A DNA stretch of 64,000 nucleotides from UBA7359 sp963976795 (GCA_963976795.1 CAXBLT010000008.1:1-64000), one strand, 5' to 3'; positions 36,736 to 48,011 are shown, counted from the first letter of the stretch. Made by a program: numbers and translations. The notes: generated by a model not told the origin, from the sequence alone.

Positions 36736-37119
36736 CTAAGCCTCGGCATTAAGCAGTATGCCTACTGTCTGGTTTAATTGTTGTGTCATACTGAGAAACT
36801 CCTCGGAGGGGATCATCCGAATCGTTTTCTGACTCTCACTATCCACAACCCTGATAACAGTTTCACCGGTATCGTCATTGATACTAAAGTGCAAATCGCG
36901 CTTCAGATTCTGGACATGCTTGTTCAATTCTTCAGCGGCCTGCTCCAATTCTTGACTTGTAGGTTGACTACTATCCTTAGCAGGCGGCACAGATTGTTCA
37001 TTTTCAGACAATATTTGCCGCGCAACAACCTTGCTTGTTTCTCCTGTCCGGTTGGCTCGCGAATTATCAACTCCGCGGGACATTGTATTTCTCATTTCTG
37101 AGATGGCTTCAGTAGGCAT
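36736..37119 (-). CDS. flaG: FlaG family protein
   Basis: The protein has 127 residues: a variable N-terminus followed by the FlaG domain (about 55-125) with LNKHVQNLKRDLHFSINDDTGETVIRVVDSES (two conserved blocks) and IRMIPSEEFLSM. FlaG affects filament length in polar flagellates. GGAGG lies eight bases before the ATG. It stands between fliC and fliD as in Vibrio and Pseudomonas. Confidence 0.93.
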   Translation of the reverse strand: MPTEAISEMRNTMSRGVDNSRANRTGETSKVVARQILSENEQSVPPAKDSSQPTSQELEQAAEELNKHVQNLKRDLHFSINDDTGETVIRVVDSESQKTIRMIPSEEFLSMTQQLNQTVGILLNAEA

Positions 37120-37152
37120 AATATAACCTCCAAAATATTTTAAACTTAAATT

Positions 37153-37184
37153 GCGGTCGGGCTATTAACCCGACCGCTTTTTTT
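37153..37184. terminator. Strong hairpin downstream of fliC
   Basis: GCGGTCGGG-N7-CCCGACCGC forms a 9-bp GC-rich stem. Seven T residues follow on the plus strand. On the minus strand, where fliC is read, the stem is followed only by AATTTAAGTTT. It probably limits read-through from fliC into flaG, though its best terminator orientation is plus. Confidence 0.7.
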
Positions 37185-37201
37185 ACTATTCAAGCTCACT
37201 A

Positions 37202-39049
37202 TTACTGTAGTAATGACAGTACTAATTGTGGCTGTGAGTTTGCTTGTGACAAGATTGAGATACCCGCTTGTTGCAAGATCTGACTCTTGGTCAAAGCCGC
37301 TGTTTCAGATGCGAAATCTGCATCCTGAATTCGACTACGAGCTGCAGACAAGTTCTCAGAAGTTGTAGACAATGAACTTACAACAGATTCAAACCGGCTT
37401 TGTATCGCACCTAAATCACCCCGGCTTGAGTTGATAGAATCTAATGCGGCATCTACTGAAACAATTGCAGCATTGGCACCAGTTACACTACTAATGTCTG
37501 TAGCAGTAATCGTCGTCCCTGTTAGAGTTGAAGAAAGAGCTGTAGTGGCGGCGGTCAAACCAGCATCAGCAGCATTAGTGCCTGCAATAACCAGGTCAGC
37601 CCCAACACTTGTGATAGAGTTAACCGTGCCACGAAGAGTAACTGTTGCTGCACTTACACTACCATTAGCAGTCAAACCTTCAGTTGCATCTGAGTCACTT
37701 CCACCTTCGATAAACACGATGTTACTGCCATCAGCTTTAGTGATATCGATATCACCCGTATTATCAACGACGGTGTAGCCCGTTGTCTGAGCATCGAGGA
37801 TGGTTTTCAATTCGGCTGAAGTAATCTTGCCATCTGCACTAACTGTTGAAAAATCAAGCGCAGTACCATCAATTGACAATGTGTATGTAGGTGCCACGGC
37901 TGTTATAGCTTTCACACCGTCTGAAGTGGTAGCGCCGTCACCTGCAAAAGTAGGGGCATTAGAAAATCCACCATCATTAGTCTCAGTGGTTGTAAACTCG
38001 AAACCATCAACACGTTGAACAGTTAATGAATCATTTGTTAATGCAGCCGTAATATTAGCTTGGCCGCCCAGGTTTAATGAATAACCAGACACCGTACCCG
38101 TGCCATCAGCGACAAAACCAGCGGTCACAAATGCCGCAGCAGCTTTCGTAATGAAGTCAGAACCATCATTGGCAACATCATCTACAGTTATCGCCAGGGA
38201 GGCAGATCCACCATCACCACTATTGTCAAATGTAAGGACATATTGGTTGTCAGCATCAGTATCTGTTGTAGCATTAACCGTCAATGCTCCCAGTGCCTGA
38301 GTAGAAGGAGTTGCCGCAACAGCTTCTGTACCAATTACATCAGCAAAAGCAACACCCGTTTGCGCATTGATAGCCGTTGCCGTTACGTCAGAAGACGTTG
38401 CGGTAATCGCATTTGCTATAGCTAATGCATCAGCAGCGACTGCACCGACATCGGTACCATTAATGGTCAACTCACCCGCTGTTAAAGCATTCGCAGTTAC
38501 AGCTGTTGTATTAGCAAGTACTGCAGATGCTCGCTGACCTAGATCATCAGTACGAGAGCTTGCTATCGAAGCAACATTAATTGTTTCGCCTGCATTGGCG
38601 CCTACCTGAAACTGCTGAGAGACAAAACTACCATCTAACAGATTTACTCCGTTAAAACTTGATGCAACAGCAATACGATCAATTTCAGCAATTAATTGAG
38701 ATGCTTCAGCTTGTAGCGCAGTACGATCTGTAGCACTATTTGTAGCATTGGCTGATTGAACCGCCAATTCACGAATACGTTGTAAACCTTTGGTAACTGC
38801 ACTTAAATCACCTTCAGCTGTTTGTGCTAGTGAAATACCATCGTTGGCATTTCTAGCTGCCTGATTCAGGCCTCGAATCTGGGCAGTCATTCTATTTGAA
38901 ATAGCAAGACCTGCAGCATCATCCTTAGCACTATTGATTCGCAGTCCAGATGAAAGTCGTTGTAAAGATGTTGCGAGGCTTGCACCAGAACTATTCAAGT
39001 TTCTCTGCGCATTCAGAGATAATACATTTGTACCAATTACTTGTGGCAT
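37202..39049 (-). CDS. fliC: Flagellin FliC
   Basis: The protein has 615 residues from the ATG at 39049 ([12 protein letters not shown]), with GGAGC seven bases upstream; six in-frame codons further upstream are not used by the family. Conserved D0/D1 ends ([47 protein letters not shown]) flank a long Ala/Thr-rich variable region (about 170-530). It is the only flagellin in the window. A sigma-28 promoter lies upstream. Confidence 0.97.
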   Translation of the reverse strand: MPQVIGTNVLSLNAQRNLNSSGASLATSLQRLSSGLRINSAKDDAAGLAISNRMTAQIRGLNQAARNANDGISLAQTAEGDLSAVTKGLQRIRELAVQSANATNSATDRTALQAEASQLIAEIDRIAVASSFNGVNLLDGSFVSQQFQVGANAGETINVASIASSRTDDLGQRASAVLANTTAVTANALTAGELTINGTDVGAVAADALAIANAITATSSDVTATAINAQTGVAFADVIGTEAVAATPSTQALGALTVNATTDTDADNQYVLTFDNSGDGGSASLAITVDDVANDGSDFITKAAAAFVTAGFVADGTGTVSGYSLNLGGQANITAALTNDSLTVQRVDGFEFTTTETNDGGFSNAPTFAGDGATTSDGVKAITAVAPTYTLSIDGTALDFSTVSADGKITSAELKTILDAQTTGYTVVDNTGDIDITKADGSNIVFIEGGSDSDATEGLTANGSVSAATVTLRGTVNSITSVGADLVIAGTNAADAGLTAATTALSSTLTGTTITATDISSVTGANAAIVSVDAALDSINSSRGDLGAIQSRFESVVSSLSTTSENLSAARSRIQDADFASETAALTKSQILQQAGISILSQANSQPQLVLSLLQ

Positions 39050-39161
39050 AATTTTGCTCCTTTTCATAACCCTGTTGTTTTATCTTGTGTCAACAGAGAT
39101 AGGATTATTCTCTAGCAGATATATCAAATTATTGGATCGATATTCACTGCTTCCGACTAGG

Positions 39162-39188
39162 TTATCGGAGGAGCGTAAAAAAACTTTA
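39162..39188 (-). promoter_or_regulatory. Sigma-28 (FliA) promoter of fliC
   Basis: The reverse strand has TAAA-N15-TCCGATAA, one base off the TAAA-N15-GCCGATAA consensus, about 113 bases before the fliC ATG. The remaining upstream region to 39270 shows no gene. Confidence 0.9.
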
Positions 39189-39270
39189 GCTTAATTTGGC
39201 TTTATTTGGGGAGAGGTATAAATTTGGCATGAGTTTAGAAATAAGCACATTTTAACCCAATTACAATACC

Positions 39271-40509
39271 TTAGAAGTAATCAAAAAGTGATAGTCCTTG
39301 AATACGGGTATAGGTTGTTTGCGCAGCCTCCAATGCGATCAATCGAGATTGCAATTCAACTGCCGCTCCAGCAATATCCAGATCCCTGACCTTGGATAAG
39401 GTTGTGGTCATTTCAATCTTGAAGTCTTCATTGATATTAATTTGGTCATCTATCGTTTTAAGCCTGGCACCCACGCTGGTACGAACGCGCGTGATATTCT
39501 CAAATGCTAAATCCATTTCACTTAATGTCGAATTAAACATATTAAGAAAGTCAGAATGTCCGGCTGGATTATTAATCGTCGTTTCTAATGCAGTTGCCAG
39601 TTTTTGTACTGAGGAAAACATATCTTGTGTAGTACTCGGCATTATCGTAAAGCTATCACCAACGACTGGAGCACCGGTTATTCCGGTTTGAATCCCGTTA
39701 AACTGAATTGAACCACCATCACTGTAATCGGGCGCATCGGTTACCAGGTTTTGTGGTAGTGATGGAATTAATTGTCCGGAGGTACTACCAACAACATTAT
39801 AGCCCAGATTACCACTGCCATTAGTTACCAGAGAGATCGTATAGGTTTCTGCGACATAGGAACTTAGGTCAACTACCTGACCAACATTAAAAACACCTGT
39901 GCCAGTATTTGCAATATTCGCACTCGTTTGAAATGTTCCGTTACCATTTTTTATATTAATAAAAACATCACTACCTGAATCACTATCCTTAATTTGGCGT
40001 CCCGATGATATCTGTAAGGCACGCTGTCCTTGATCACCATCGTATTGAAATGTTCCATCCGCAGCCTGACTGATGGGTTTGGTCGTGACTTTATAACCTG
40101 AAAATAGATATTCCTGATTGGCATCCTTGGTATTTGCCAGACTAACCAATTCATTTAAACGTTCGCGCACCTCTTGAGCCAGAGACTGGCGATCGCTGTT
40201 ATTTATGGTTGGGTTCGCACCTTGTATTGCTATCTCTCGAATGCGTATTAAAGAGTCTTGCACGCTATCCAGCGTTGATTCCTGTAGAGTTAATCTATTC
40301 AGTGCATTATCTGCATTGCGTTGATATTGACTCGTAACCGAGAGTGCTTGTTCCAGACGTAATATTTGTGCCGCCCCGGTAGGGTCATCAGAAGGCTTGC
40401 TAATGCGTTGACCTGATGATATTTGTTCTTGCATGTCAGCAAGCCGAGCTTGTTGGTCCAGAATACTGGTAAGCCCACGTTGCGTAAAATAAGCAGTTGA
40501 AACTCGCAT
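39271..40509 (-). CDS. flgL: Flagellar hook-filament junction protein FlgL
   Basis: The protein has 412 residues with flagellin-like N-terminal (MRVSTAYFTQRGLTSILDQQ, ISSGQRISKPSDDP) and C-terminal (GAAVELQSRLIALEAAQTTY) helices. It joins hook to filament together with FlgK. It is the last gene of the flgB-flgL run, 9 bases after flgK. Confidence 0.96.
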   Translation of the reverse strand: MRVSTAYFTQRGLTSILDQQARLADMQEQISSGQRISKPSDDPTGAAQILRLEQALSVTSQYQRNADNALNRLTLQESTLDSVQDSLIRIREIAIQGANPTINNSDRQSLAQEVRERLNELVSLANTKDANQEYLFSGYKVTTKPISQAADGTFQYDGDQGQRALQISSGRQIKDSDSGSDVFINIKNGNGTFQTSANIANTGTGVFNVGQVVDLSSYVAETYTISLVTNGSGNLGYNVVGSTSGQLIPSLPQNLVTDAPDYSDGGSIQFNGIQTGITGAPVVGDSFTIMPSTTQDMFSSVQKLATALETTINNPAGHSDFLNMFNSTLSEMDLAFENITRVRTSVGARLKTIDDQININEDFKIEMTTTLSKVRDLDIAGAAVELQSRLIALEAAQTTYTRIQGLSLFDYF

Positions 40510-40518
40510 AAATATCCC

Positions 40519-42450
40519 TTACCGGAAAGCGTTTATTAATGAGTTAAACAAGTTATCGGCAACACTGATCATTTGTGCAGCAGCAGAATAGGACTGTTGA
40601 AATTTAAGCATATTCGCAGCTTCTTCATCCAGATTAACCCCGGAAATACTTTCACGAGTTTCTATCGTTTGCTCTTTTAATACTGCTAATGCCTCGCTGC
40701 TTATCTCTGATTGTCGCGTAGTCGAACCAACATCAGCAACGAGTTGGCCATAAGTATCCTGATATGTCGCTGAACCGTTTAATAGTAAACGACTTGATTG
40801 TAAATCACTGAGCAATAACCCATTTCTATTATCACCATCAGCACCAGTATTATTCTCAATTAAAAATCCATCACCATCTTCTGGAAAACCTGAGACGGTA
40901 AATGTCGCATTGCCTGCCACAGCAATAGTAAATTGTTTACCTGCATTATCTGTTGCGGGATTGTAGGCCAATGTGCCTCCAGGAGGGCTAGAGAGATCAA
41001 ACCGATTATTTACGGCATCAAAGGTTAAGGTGATATTCGAAGCCAATGGTACTCCAATCGCAGATGAAATATTCACATCTGAAATAGTTGAATTACCAAT
41101 ATTTGTTGGTATGCCTGAAGCATTGGTAACAGCGCCTCCTTTTAAAGGCCCTGCCACTGATACTTTTCTCGGGTCAGTAATAAGAACTGCGAGATCACTC
41201 GCACCATTTATAGTTGGTCGAATGATATATTGATCACCCGCTGTGGCGCCTGCAGTTATATCGATAGTAAAACCATCGATTACTGGTGTTGTATAGGGCG
41301 TCGCACCGCTAGTATCGATCGCAGTTGTGGTAGCATCACTCAAACGCGTTAATGTATAACTATTACCACCATTAAAAGTTAAATTATAATCACTATCTGT
41401 AAGTGCAGATGAGTCTGTTATAACAGAGGTCACATTATTTGGTGCAGTACCCAAAGCAGCAACGCTGGGGGCCCCCACATTAAAGAAAGAGGTATTTACA
41501 TCACCATCCAGACTCGCACCTAATTGATGCTGTTGATTAAATGTATCGGCCAGACCGATTGCCAATCGCCCCAGAGCATTTTTGGCTGGTTCTAACATTT
41601 GAGATTGAAAATTAATCTGGCCACCAAGAGAGCCGCCACTAATACTATCGGTGATATTGCTGGAACTGTATTGATTAACTAAAGATATATCGTAATGACC
41701 TTCGTAGGTTTCAGTTATACTCAAAGTGCTTGCCTCTTTATTTATAACAAGAGGCAGCCCTTTACCGATAAAGACATTTAGAGAACCATCATTTTGTTCA
41801 ATGGTATTGACTGACACCAACTCTGCAAGATCTAATATAAGTACTTCGCGTTGGTCAAGTAAATCATTAGGAGGTTGCCCACTAGCAACACCTGTCGCTT
41901 CAACAATACGTGAATTCAATTCAGCGATCGATTTTGATATCGTATTAATATCGCTGATATCTCCGCTAAGTTGCGTTTTAACTTCATTACCAAGATCAGA
42001 GAGTCGTTGATCAAGGAACTTAAAGCGTGCGGCTAATGAGTCTGCCTCACTCATCATCACTTGTCGCGCTGTTATAGAAGATGGCAAATCATTGACATCC
42101 TGAATTGCGGCAAAGAAATTTTGCAAACTCGGACTCAAACCCGTTTCCGCATCTGCCAACATATTATCCACTCTGCTAGCTAACGTTAAAAAAGCATTGA
42201 TGTCGCTTGAGCTGCTGGTACTTGTGCGTAACTGTGTTGTCAGGAATTGATCAGTAACACGCGTAATGCTTGATGCCTCAACTCCACTGCCAATGTAACC
42301 TACACCTCTAAACTGAGCTTCACGCGCCACCAAGTCAACACGTTGCCGACTATAACCTTCAGTATGCACATTGGAGATATTATGGCTCACTGTTGCCAAG
42401 CTGCGTTGCGATGCTAGAAGGCCACTAATTGCTGCGTTTAATATTGACAT
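40519..42450 (-). CDS. flgK: Flagellar hook-filament junction protein FlgK
   Basis: The protein has 643 residues. The N-terminal SQRSLATVSHNISNVHTEGYSRQ and the C-terminal VNLDEEAANMLKFQQSYSAAAQMI are the rod/hook family signatures. A long inserted middle region makes it somewhat larger than the E. coli protein. It is the first junction protein on the hook. Confidence 0.96.
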   Translation of the reverse strand: MSILNAAISGLLASQRSLATVSHNISNVHTEGYSRQRVDLVAREAQFRGVGYIGSGVEASSITRVTDQFLTTQLRTSTSSSSDINAFLTLASRVDNMLADAETGLSPSLQNFFAAIQDVNDLPSSITARQVMMSEADSLAARFKFLDQRLSDLGNEVKTQLSGDISDINTISKSIAELNSRIVEATGVASGQPPNDLLDQREVLILDLAELVSVNTIEQNDGSLNVFIGKGLPLVINKEASTLSITETYEGHYDISLVNQYSSSNITDSISGGSLGGQINFQSQMLEPAKNALGRLAIGLADTFNQQHQLGASLDGDVNTSFFNVGAPSVAALGTAPNNVTSVITDSSALTDSDYNLTFNGGNSYTLTRLSDATTTAIDTSGATPYTTPVIDGFTIDITAGATAGDQYIIRPTINGASDLAVLITDPRKVSVAGPLKGGAVTNASGIPTNIGNSTISDVNISSAIGVPLASNITLTFDAVNNRFDLSSPPGGTLAYNPATDNAGKQFTIAVAGNATFTVSGFPEDGDGFLIENNTGADGDNRNGLLLSDLQSSRLLLNGSATYQDTYGQLVADVGSTTRQSEISSEALAVLKEQTIETRESISGVNLDEEAANMLKFQQSYSAAAQMISVADNLFNSLINAFR

Positions 42451-42473
42451 GTTTTTTTATTTATACCCGGTTT

Positions 42474-43340
42474 CTAAATTGCTTCGCGGTTAACAATGTC
42501 TATCACTTTTTTTGCATATTGAGGATCAGTTGCATAGCCTGCCTCCTGCAATGCCTTGATATAAGCTTCTCCATCCTCGCTTTTCTGTAATGCTGAGTGG
42601 TATCTATTATTAGATTTTATGAAGTCCACATAGTCATCGAAACTCTGTTTGTAAGAGTCATACACCTTGAAGTTTGAATGTTCACGTTTTGCATGCCCAT
42701 TAACATATTCAAGAGAACTTACACGGGCATGTTGACCGTCCCATTGTTCGTTTGCTTTTATCCCAAATAAATTATGACTGCTCCGACCATCCTGATGCTG
42801 AATAACTTTATTTCCCCAGCCTGTTTCCAGTGCCGACTGTGCCAGTAAGATGTTTGCTGGCACACCTAACTTACCAGCAGCATCTTCGGCATAAGGACGC
42901 ATTGTTTCAATATAATCTTTTGGTGTTTTAAAACCAGTTTCTTTTGTTCTAATGTCGGGTGACATTTTTAACATTGATCGCTCAAAACTTTTACGTTGCG
43001 GCAGTGGATTTAATATTTCTGATTTTTCATTTTGTTTAACTGTATGTTTCAATTGTCTGATAATGCTATCAGCTATACCAATCGTTCTTTTATCAGCGAG
43101 ATCTAGTGATAACTGTTGATCCATCATGTCTTGATAGAGTCTTGATTGATCAGAATCAAATAGACCATCACCTAAACTGGAATCTCGCATTTGTTTCAAC
43201 ATCATTTTCATGAAAAAAGCTTCAAATTGATTAGCTACCTCTTCAAGTGCTTCGGGTGAAGCATTTTTGGCAGCAAGTTTGAGCTTATGTAAACCACTAA
43301 ACTCAGTATAGATTTTTGCGCTAGAAAGTTCGGTTTGCAT
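42474..43340 (-). CDS. flgJ: Flagellar rod assembly protein / peptidoglycan hydrolase FlgJ
   Basis: The protein has 288 residues in two parts. The N-terminal rod-cap domain (about 20-100) has the FEAFFMKMMLKQMRDSS motif. The C-terminal glucosaminidase domain (about 140-285) has ILLAQSALETGWGNK with the catalytic Glu172. It cuts the murein so that the rod can pass. The dual-domain form is typical of beta- and gammaproteobacteria. Confidence 0.96.
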   Translation of the reverse strand: MQTELSSAKIYTEFSGLHKLKLAAKNASPEALEEVANQFEAFFMKMMLKQMRDSSLGDGLFDSDQSRLYQDMMDQQLSLDLADKRTIGIADSIIRQLKHTVKQNEKSEILNPLPQRKSFERSMLKMSPDIRTKETGFKTPKDYIETMRPYAEDAAGKLGVPANILLAQSALETGWGNKVIQHQDGRSSHNLFGIKANEQWDGQHARVSSLEYVNGHAKREHSNFKVYDSYKQSFDDYVDFIKSNNRYHSALQKSEDGEAYIKALQEAGYATDPQYAKKVIDIVNREAI

Positions 43341-43361
43341 ATCGTTTATCCTGCACTCTCA

Positions 43362-44465
43362 TCAAATGATAATAAGTTGCGCTCTAAGTGCGCCGGCCTC
43401 TTTTAGCGCCTCAAGTATTGCTACCAAGTCACCGGGTGCTGCACCAACCTGATTAACCGCTCGAACAACATCATCTAAAGAGACGCCAGGGTTAAATAGA
43501 AACATGCGATTATCTTCCTGCTCAACAGATATATCAGAGGATGGAATTATTGCTGTAGTACCGTCGGAAAAAGCTCCAGGCTGACTCACAATAGGATTCT
43601 CTGTAATTGTTACAACCAGACTTCCATGAGACACGGCCGCCTCGTCAACAGTAACATGCTGACTAATAACGACAGTCCCCGTTCTCGAATTAATTATCAC
43701 TCGTGCCGCTGCGGAACCAGGTTCAAATGTAATGTTTTCTACTAAGGAAGTGAAGGCAACGCGCTGTGAGTAATCTAATGGCGCAGCAACTCTAACAGAT
43801 GCTCCATCTATTGCTTTAGCAGTACCCAATCCTATCCACTCATTAATTGCATCTGACATACGATTTGCCGTGGTAAAATCTGCCTTATGTAAATTAAGAA
43901 CGATAGAGTCTGACAAGCCAAAAGATGTCGTCACAGTCCTTTCAACAATGGCTCCATTTGGAATACGACCAGCACTTGGAACATTAACCGAGATACTGGA
44001 ACCATCATCTGTAGCGACACCAAAACCACCAACAACGACGTTACCTTGTGCAATAGCATAGACATTACCATCAATACCTTTTAATGGTGCCATCAATAAG
44101 CTACCGCCGCGCAAACTCTTGGCATTACCTAACGATGAAACAGTTATATCAATGTTTTGTCCAGGTTTAGCAAAGGGAGGAAGCATGGCATGTAGAACAA
44201 CAGCTGCAACATTCTTTAGCTGCGGATTAGTACCTGCAGGCAATGAAATACCAAACTGCTTCAACATACTATCCAGGCTCTGAATAGTAAAAGGTGTTTG
44301 TGTTGTTTGATCACCTGTACCATCAAGACCGACAACCAAACCATAACCGATCAATTGGTTTTCCCGAACACCGGCAATATCTGCCAGATCTTTGATGCGT
44401 TCCGCATATAATAATGAGGTACTAAACAAGCAGAAGAGTGTAAAGAGTGTTTTCAGTACGTTCAT
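43362..44465 (-). CDS. flgI: Flagellar P-ring protein FlgI
   Basis: The protein has 367 residues with a signal peptide ([21 protein letters not shown]) and the conserved [20 protein letters not shown] and [11 protein letters not shown] segments. It forms the bushing in the peptidoglycan layer. FlgA (encoded at 51960-52682) is its assembly chaperone. It lies 12 bases after flgH. Confidence 0.97.
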   Translation of the reverse strand: MNVLKTLFTLFCLFSTSLLYAERIKDLADIAGVRENQLIGYGLVVGLDGTGDQTTQTPFTIQSLDSMLKQFGISLPAGTNPQLKNVAAVVLHAMLPPFAKPGQNIDITVSSLGNAKSLRGGSLLMAPLKGIDGNVYAIAQGNVVVGGFGVATDDGSSISVNVPSAGRIPNGAIVERTVTTSFGLSDSIVLNLHKADFTTANRMSDAINEWIGLGTAKAIDGASVRVAAPLDYSQRVAFTSLVENITFEPGSAAARVIINSRTGTVVISQHVTVDEAAVSHGSLVVTITENPIVSQPGAFSDGTTAIIPSSDISVEQEDNRMFLFNPGVSLDDVVRAVNQVGAAPGDLVAILEALKEAGALRAQLIII

Positions 44466-44477
44466 TTTCTACTCCCT

Positions 44478-45203
44478 TTAATAAGGCATAAAAGGGCTAG
44501 CAAAAAAACGTGCCAACCAACCAATTAAACTAGACTCAGCTACAGCGCCTTCCCCAGTATAATTTATCGTTGCATCAGCAACCTGAGTAGACAAGACTGA
44601 ATTATCAGCAAGGATATCAACAGGACGAATAATCCCCGATAGCTGCACATATTCGACACCATTATTCAAGGTGACGCGTTTTTCGCCTCTTACTATCAGA
44701 TTACCGTTAGGTAACACCTCAACAACGGAGACGGGAATACTACCTGTTAATGCATTTGTCTGGGCAGTTGATCCAGAGCCATCAAACTCATGATCCGAAC
44801 TTAGACTGGATGCGAGACTTAAGTCTTGCGATCTATCCAATGGGAGAAACTTTGGTACACTAAATTCGGGACTAGCACCAAAGATAGTCGGATTTGATAT
44901 TGAACTTGTATTAGTTTTTTCAATTTCAGTTGATGTCGATTTATTAGCATTAGTAGCTTCTGCTAATCGTACCGTCAAAATGTCACCTACTCGACGTGCC
45001 TTTAGATCTTCAAATAAGCGCACATCAAATCCCGGTTTATAAATTCCACCATTGGATTCTGGCTCAATTGGCGGCAATGGTGGTCGCACAGCGGCAAATG
45101 CCGGGTCGCGTTTTGCCGGGCCTTGGCAACCAGAAATTAACAATGAAACTCCTATCATCATGATAACTTTAGAAATAGTTAACTCATTCAAATATTCACG
45201 CAT
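44478..45203 (-). CDS. flgH: Flagellar L-ring lipoprotein FlgH
   Basis: The protein has 241 residues with a lipoprotein signal peptide and lipobox LISGC (Cys26). Conserved parts include LFEDLKARRVGDILTVRL, NGNLIVRGEKRVTLNNG and IRPVDI. It forms the outer-membrane ring of the basal body. It follows flgG by 15 bases. Confidence 0.97.
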   Translation of the reverse strand: MREYLNELTISKVIMMIGVSLLISGCQGPAKRDPAFAAVRPPLPPIEPESNGGIYKPGFDVRLFEDLKARRVGDILTVRLAEATNANKSTSTEIEKTNTSSISNPTIFGASPEFSVPKFLPLDRSQDLSLASSLSSDHEFDGSGSTAQTNALTGSIPVSVVEVLPNGNLIVRGEKRVTLNNGVEYVQLSGIIRPVDILADNSVLSTQVADATINYTGEGAVAESSLIGWLARFFASPFMPY

Positions 45204-45218
45204 TATTGCTTACTCACT

Positions 45219-46004
45219 TTATAGATTGTTACTTGCGTATTGCAACATTTGATCCGAAGTTGATATTGCCTTTGAATTCATTTCATAAGCACGCTGTGTT
45301 TCGATCATATTAACCAGCTCTGCGACAACATTAACATTCGAGCTCTCTAGTGAACCCTGCACGGTCCGCCCTAACCCTGTCAGACCTGGCGTACCCGTTG
45401 AGGCCGAACCACTAGCTGCTGTTTCTTTTAATAAATTATCTCCAATAGGTTGTAAGCCTGCCGGATTTATAAAATCAGCGAGTTGTATTGAACCCACTTG
45501 AGTTGGCGTCGTACTACCGGCAACTAATACGCTTACGACACCGTCTTCACCAATCGTCATACTTTGTGTATTGGCAGGTATAGTAATCTGTGGTTGCAAG
45601 ATAAAACCATTTGACGTAACCATCTGTCCTTGTGAATCTAGTTGAAACGTACCATCCCGAGTATACGAAGTTGAACCATCTGGCATTAGAATTTCAAAAA
45701 AACCATTACCTGTTATCCCAATATCTAATGGGTTCTCTGTCTGTATAATATTGCCTTGACTGTAAAATTTTTGTGTAGACATAGTTCTGACACCGGTTCC
45801 TACCATTAAACCGGAAGGTATCTCTGTATTTTGTGATGATTGCGCACCAGGTTGTCTGACCGTTTGATACAACAAGTCATTGAATACCGGTCGTGAATAT
45901 TTATAACCTGTAGTATTTACGTTGGCGAGATTATTTGAAATCACTGCCATTCGTGTTTGTTGTGCATCCAGTCCTGTTTTTGCAATCCATAATGCTTGAG
46001 TCAT
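45219..46004 (-). CDS. flgG: Flagellar distal rod protein FlgG
   Basis: The protein has 261 residues. It begins [19 protein letters not shown] with [14 protein letters not shown], and ends with [23 protein letters not shown] and ASNNL, the standard rod protein signatures. It forms the distal rod. Confidence 0.97.
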   Translation of the reverse strand: MTQALWIAKTGLDAQQTRMAVISNNLANVNTTGYKYSRPVFNDLLYQTVRQPGAQSSQNTEIPSGLMVGTGVRTMSTQKFYSQGNIIQTENPLDIGITGNGFFEILMPDGSTSYTRDGTFQLDSQGQMVTSNGFILQPQITIPANTQSMTIGEDGVVSVLVAGSTTPTQVGSIQLADFINPAGLQPIGDNLLKETAASGSASTGTPGLTGLGRTVQGSLESSNVNVVAELVNMIETQRAYEMNSKAISTSDQMLQYASNNL

Positions 46005-46040
46005 TATTTTTTCTCCAACTCGTTCAAACTTTATTGTTCA

Positions 46041-46781
46041 TTAATTAAGTGAAAGAATTCGTGTTCCTACTTCGTCATTTTCTTTTGCAGCCGTCATCGC
46101 TTTAATGTCCATTTCAAAACGACGCGAGTGTTCTATCATTCGTGCCATAGCACCGACCAGGTTAACATTGCTGGTTTCTAATGATTCAGGAGCGACACTA
46201 ACGTTGGCATCAATACTGGCTTCTGAACCATCACGTAAGCGAAATAAACCATCTGCTGATTTAACAAGGTCTGAAACAGGGGGATTCACTAATTTGATAC
46301 GATCAACAACCGCCAATGTTTTTTCATCTTGCCCAGCAGGTCGTATACTGATCGTGCCATCACTACCAATCACTGCTTCTTCTGAAGGAGGTAATGCAAT
46401 AGGTCCTCCGTTACCATAAACAAGCAGGCCATTTCCATTTTCCAATAGACCTGCATTATTCAATCGCAAATCACCACGGCGTGTATAGGCCTCTGTACCA
46501 TCAGGTGCTTGAACAGCGATCCAACCATCTCCATTTATTGCAAAATCCAGTGGGTTGCCCGTCTTATAAATTGTGCCATCCGTATAATCGATACCAGGTC
46601 TTTCTGACATCGCATAAACTCTGGAAGGGTGTCCATCTCCAAATACCGGCATGCTTCTAAACTGTTCCAGGTCTGACTTAAAACCAGGCATCTCAGAGTT
46701 TGCAAGATTACTAGAAATCGTTGCTTGACTCAGCAAGGTATTGGTGGCCGCTGTCATTGAAAGATAGAGTAACTTATCCAT
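46041..46781 (-). CDS. flgF: Flagellar proximal rod protein FlgF
   Basis: The protein has 246 residues with rod-family ends (AATNTLLSQATISSNLANSEMPGFK; NVNLVGAMARMIEHSRRFEM) and a central domain like FlgG. It builds part of the proximal rod. It lies 15 bases after flgE. Confidence 0.96.
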   Translation of the reverse strand: MDKLLYLSMTAATNTLLSQATISSNLANSEMPGFKSDLEQFRSMPVFGDGHPSRVYAMSERPGIDYTDGTIYKTGNPLDFAINGDGWIAVQAPDGTEAYTRRGDLRLNNAGLLENGNGLLVYGNGGPIALPPSEEAVIGSDGTISIRPAGQDEKTLAVVDRIKLVNPPVSDLVKSADGLFRLRDGSEASIDANVSVAPESLETSNVNLVGAMARMIEHSRRFEMDIKAMTAAKENDEVGTRILSLN

Positions 46782-46796
46782 ATCTTAGTCCTTTGC

Positions 46797-48011
46797 TTAT
46801 CTCAGATTGATGATTGATTGCGTCACTGTATCTGCGGTACTAATGACTTCTGCATTCGCCTGAAATGAGCGTTGTGCAATAATCATATTGACTAATTCTT
46901 CTGACAGGTCAGTGTTCGATTGTTCCAGTGCTCCTGCCTGTAACAGGCCCAGACTTGCTGTGCCCGGTGCGCCAATTGTTACGGCACCAGATGAAAATGT
47001 TTCTCCCCAGGCAGTATCGCTCACAGGTTGCAAGCCTTGATTATTAGGGAAATTAGCCAATGCAATTTGGCCTTGAACACTGGATTGTCCATTTGTAAAA
47101 CGGGCAAAGATGATCCCCTCACTATCGATATCCAGACCACTAAGACGTCCTGTAGTGAAACCATCTTGAGCTAAAGCATTGACAGAAAAAGCACTACCGT
47201 ATTGAGTCGTCGCTGAGTAATCTTGAGCCAGTGTCATTGCCGCACCACCACCTGTAGGTGTGAATGATGGTGTTGTTATAACGCCACTTGCCGGCGCGGT
47301 TAATGCACCAGTAGCAGAAAAAGTTAATGTGTCCGGCCCATCCACTTGAGTGCCATCAACAAAAGTATAAGACTCCCATTGGTTAGCCGTTGCTGTTTTA
47401 ACATAGTACATCGATGCTAAATGTGAATTGCCTAAACTATCAAAGATAGTTGTCGAAGTTGAGTGATTAAATGAATTCGGGTTCGTGGCATCAAAGACAC
47501 CTATTGCGGGGACGCCTTGCGCTGCATCCAGATTCAAATCAACTGTCATGTTTGCGCTAGCTTGTGGGGCTATGTTTGCTGTATTTACTTGTATTGGTCC
47601 AGCAGCACCAGTAATGTTACCGCTAGCATCAGCACCAAACGCGATTAAGTTTTGGCCTTGCGCATTAGCCAAAAAACCATTTCGATCAACACCAAAAGCT
47701 CCACCGCGTGAATAGATTTGTGTGCCACTATCATCGAGTATAAAAAAGCCGGTGCCGTTGATAGCCATGTCTAGATTATTATCAGTAAATGCAATATTAC
47801 CTTGTGTAAACTGCTGCCTTATCGCTGAAAGACGCACACCACTTCCTGGCGTGCTGCCGCTACCACCAACGCTTGACACGGCAAATACATCGACAAACTC
47901 AGCGCGAGATTTTTTAAACCCTGCTGTATTTGAGTTAGCGATATTATTACCGATCACATCTAACTCGCCTGATGCTGCTTTTAAACCACTAATTGCTACT
48001 CTAAATGCCAT
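46797..48011 (-). CDS. flgE: Flagellar hook protein FlgE
   Basis: The protein has 404 residues with the hook signatures MAFRVAISGLKAASGELDVI, NNIANSNTAGFKKSR at the N-terminus and LSEELVNMIIAQRSFQANAEVI at the C-terminus. It polymerises into the hook. It lies 35 bases downstream of flgD. Confidence 0.97.
   Translation of the reverse strand: MAFRVAISGLKAASGELDVIGNNIANSNTAGFKKSRAEFVDVFAVSSVGGSGSTPGSGVRLSAIRQQFTQGNIAFTDNNLDMAINGTGFFILDDSGTQIYSRGGAFGVDRNGFLANAQGQNLIAFGADASGNITGAAGPIQVNTANIAPQASANMTVDLNLDAAQGVPAIGVFDATNPNSFNHSTSTTIFDSLGNSHLASMYYVKTATANQWESYTFVDGTQVDGPDTLTFSATGALTAPASGVITTPSFTPTGGGAAMTLAQDYSATTQYGSAFSVNALAQDGFTTGRLSGLDIDSEGIIFARFTNGQSSVQGQIALANFPNNQGLQPVSDTAWGETFSSGAVTIGAPGTASLGLLQAGALEQSNTDLSEELVNMIIAQRSFQANAEVISTADTVTQSIINLR

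Noticed and set aside
37431..38425. Long plus-strand frames opposite fliC
   Set aside because: They are shadows of the Ala/Thr/Val-rich flagellin gene; composition mirrors the coding strand and no start signals exist.
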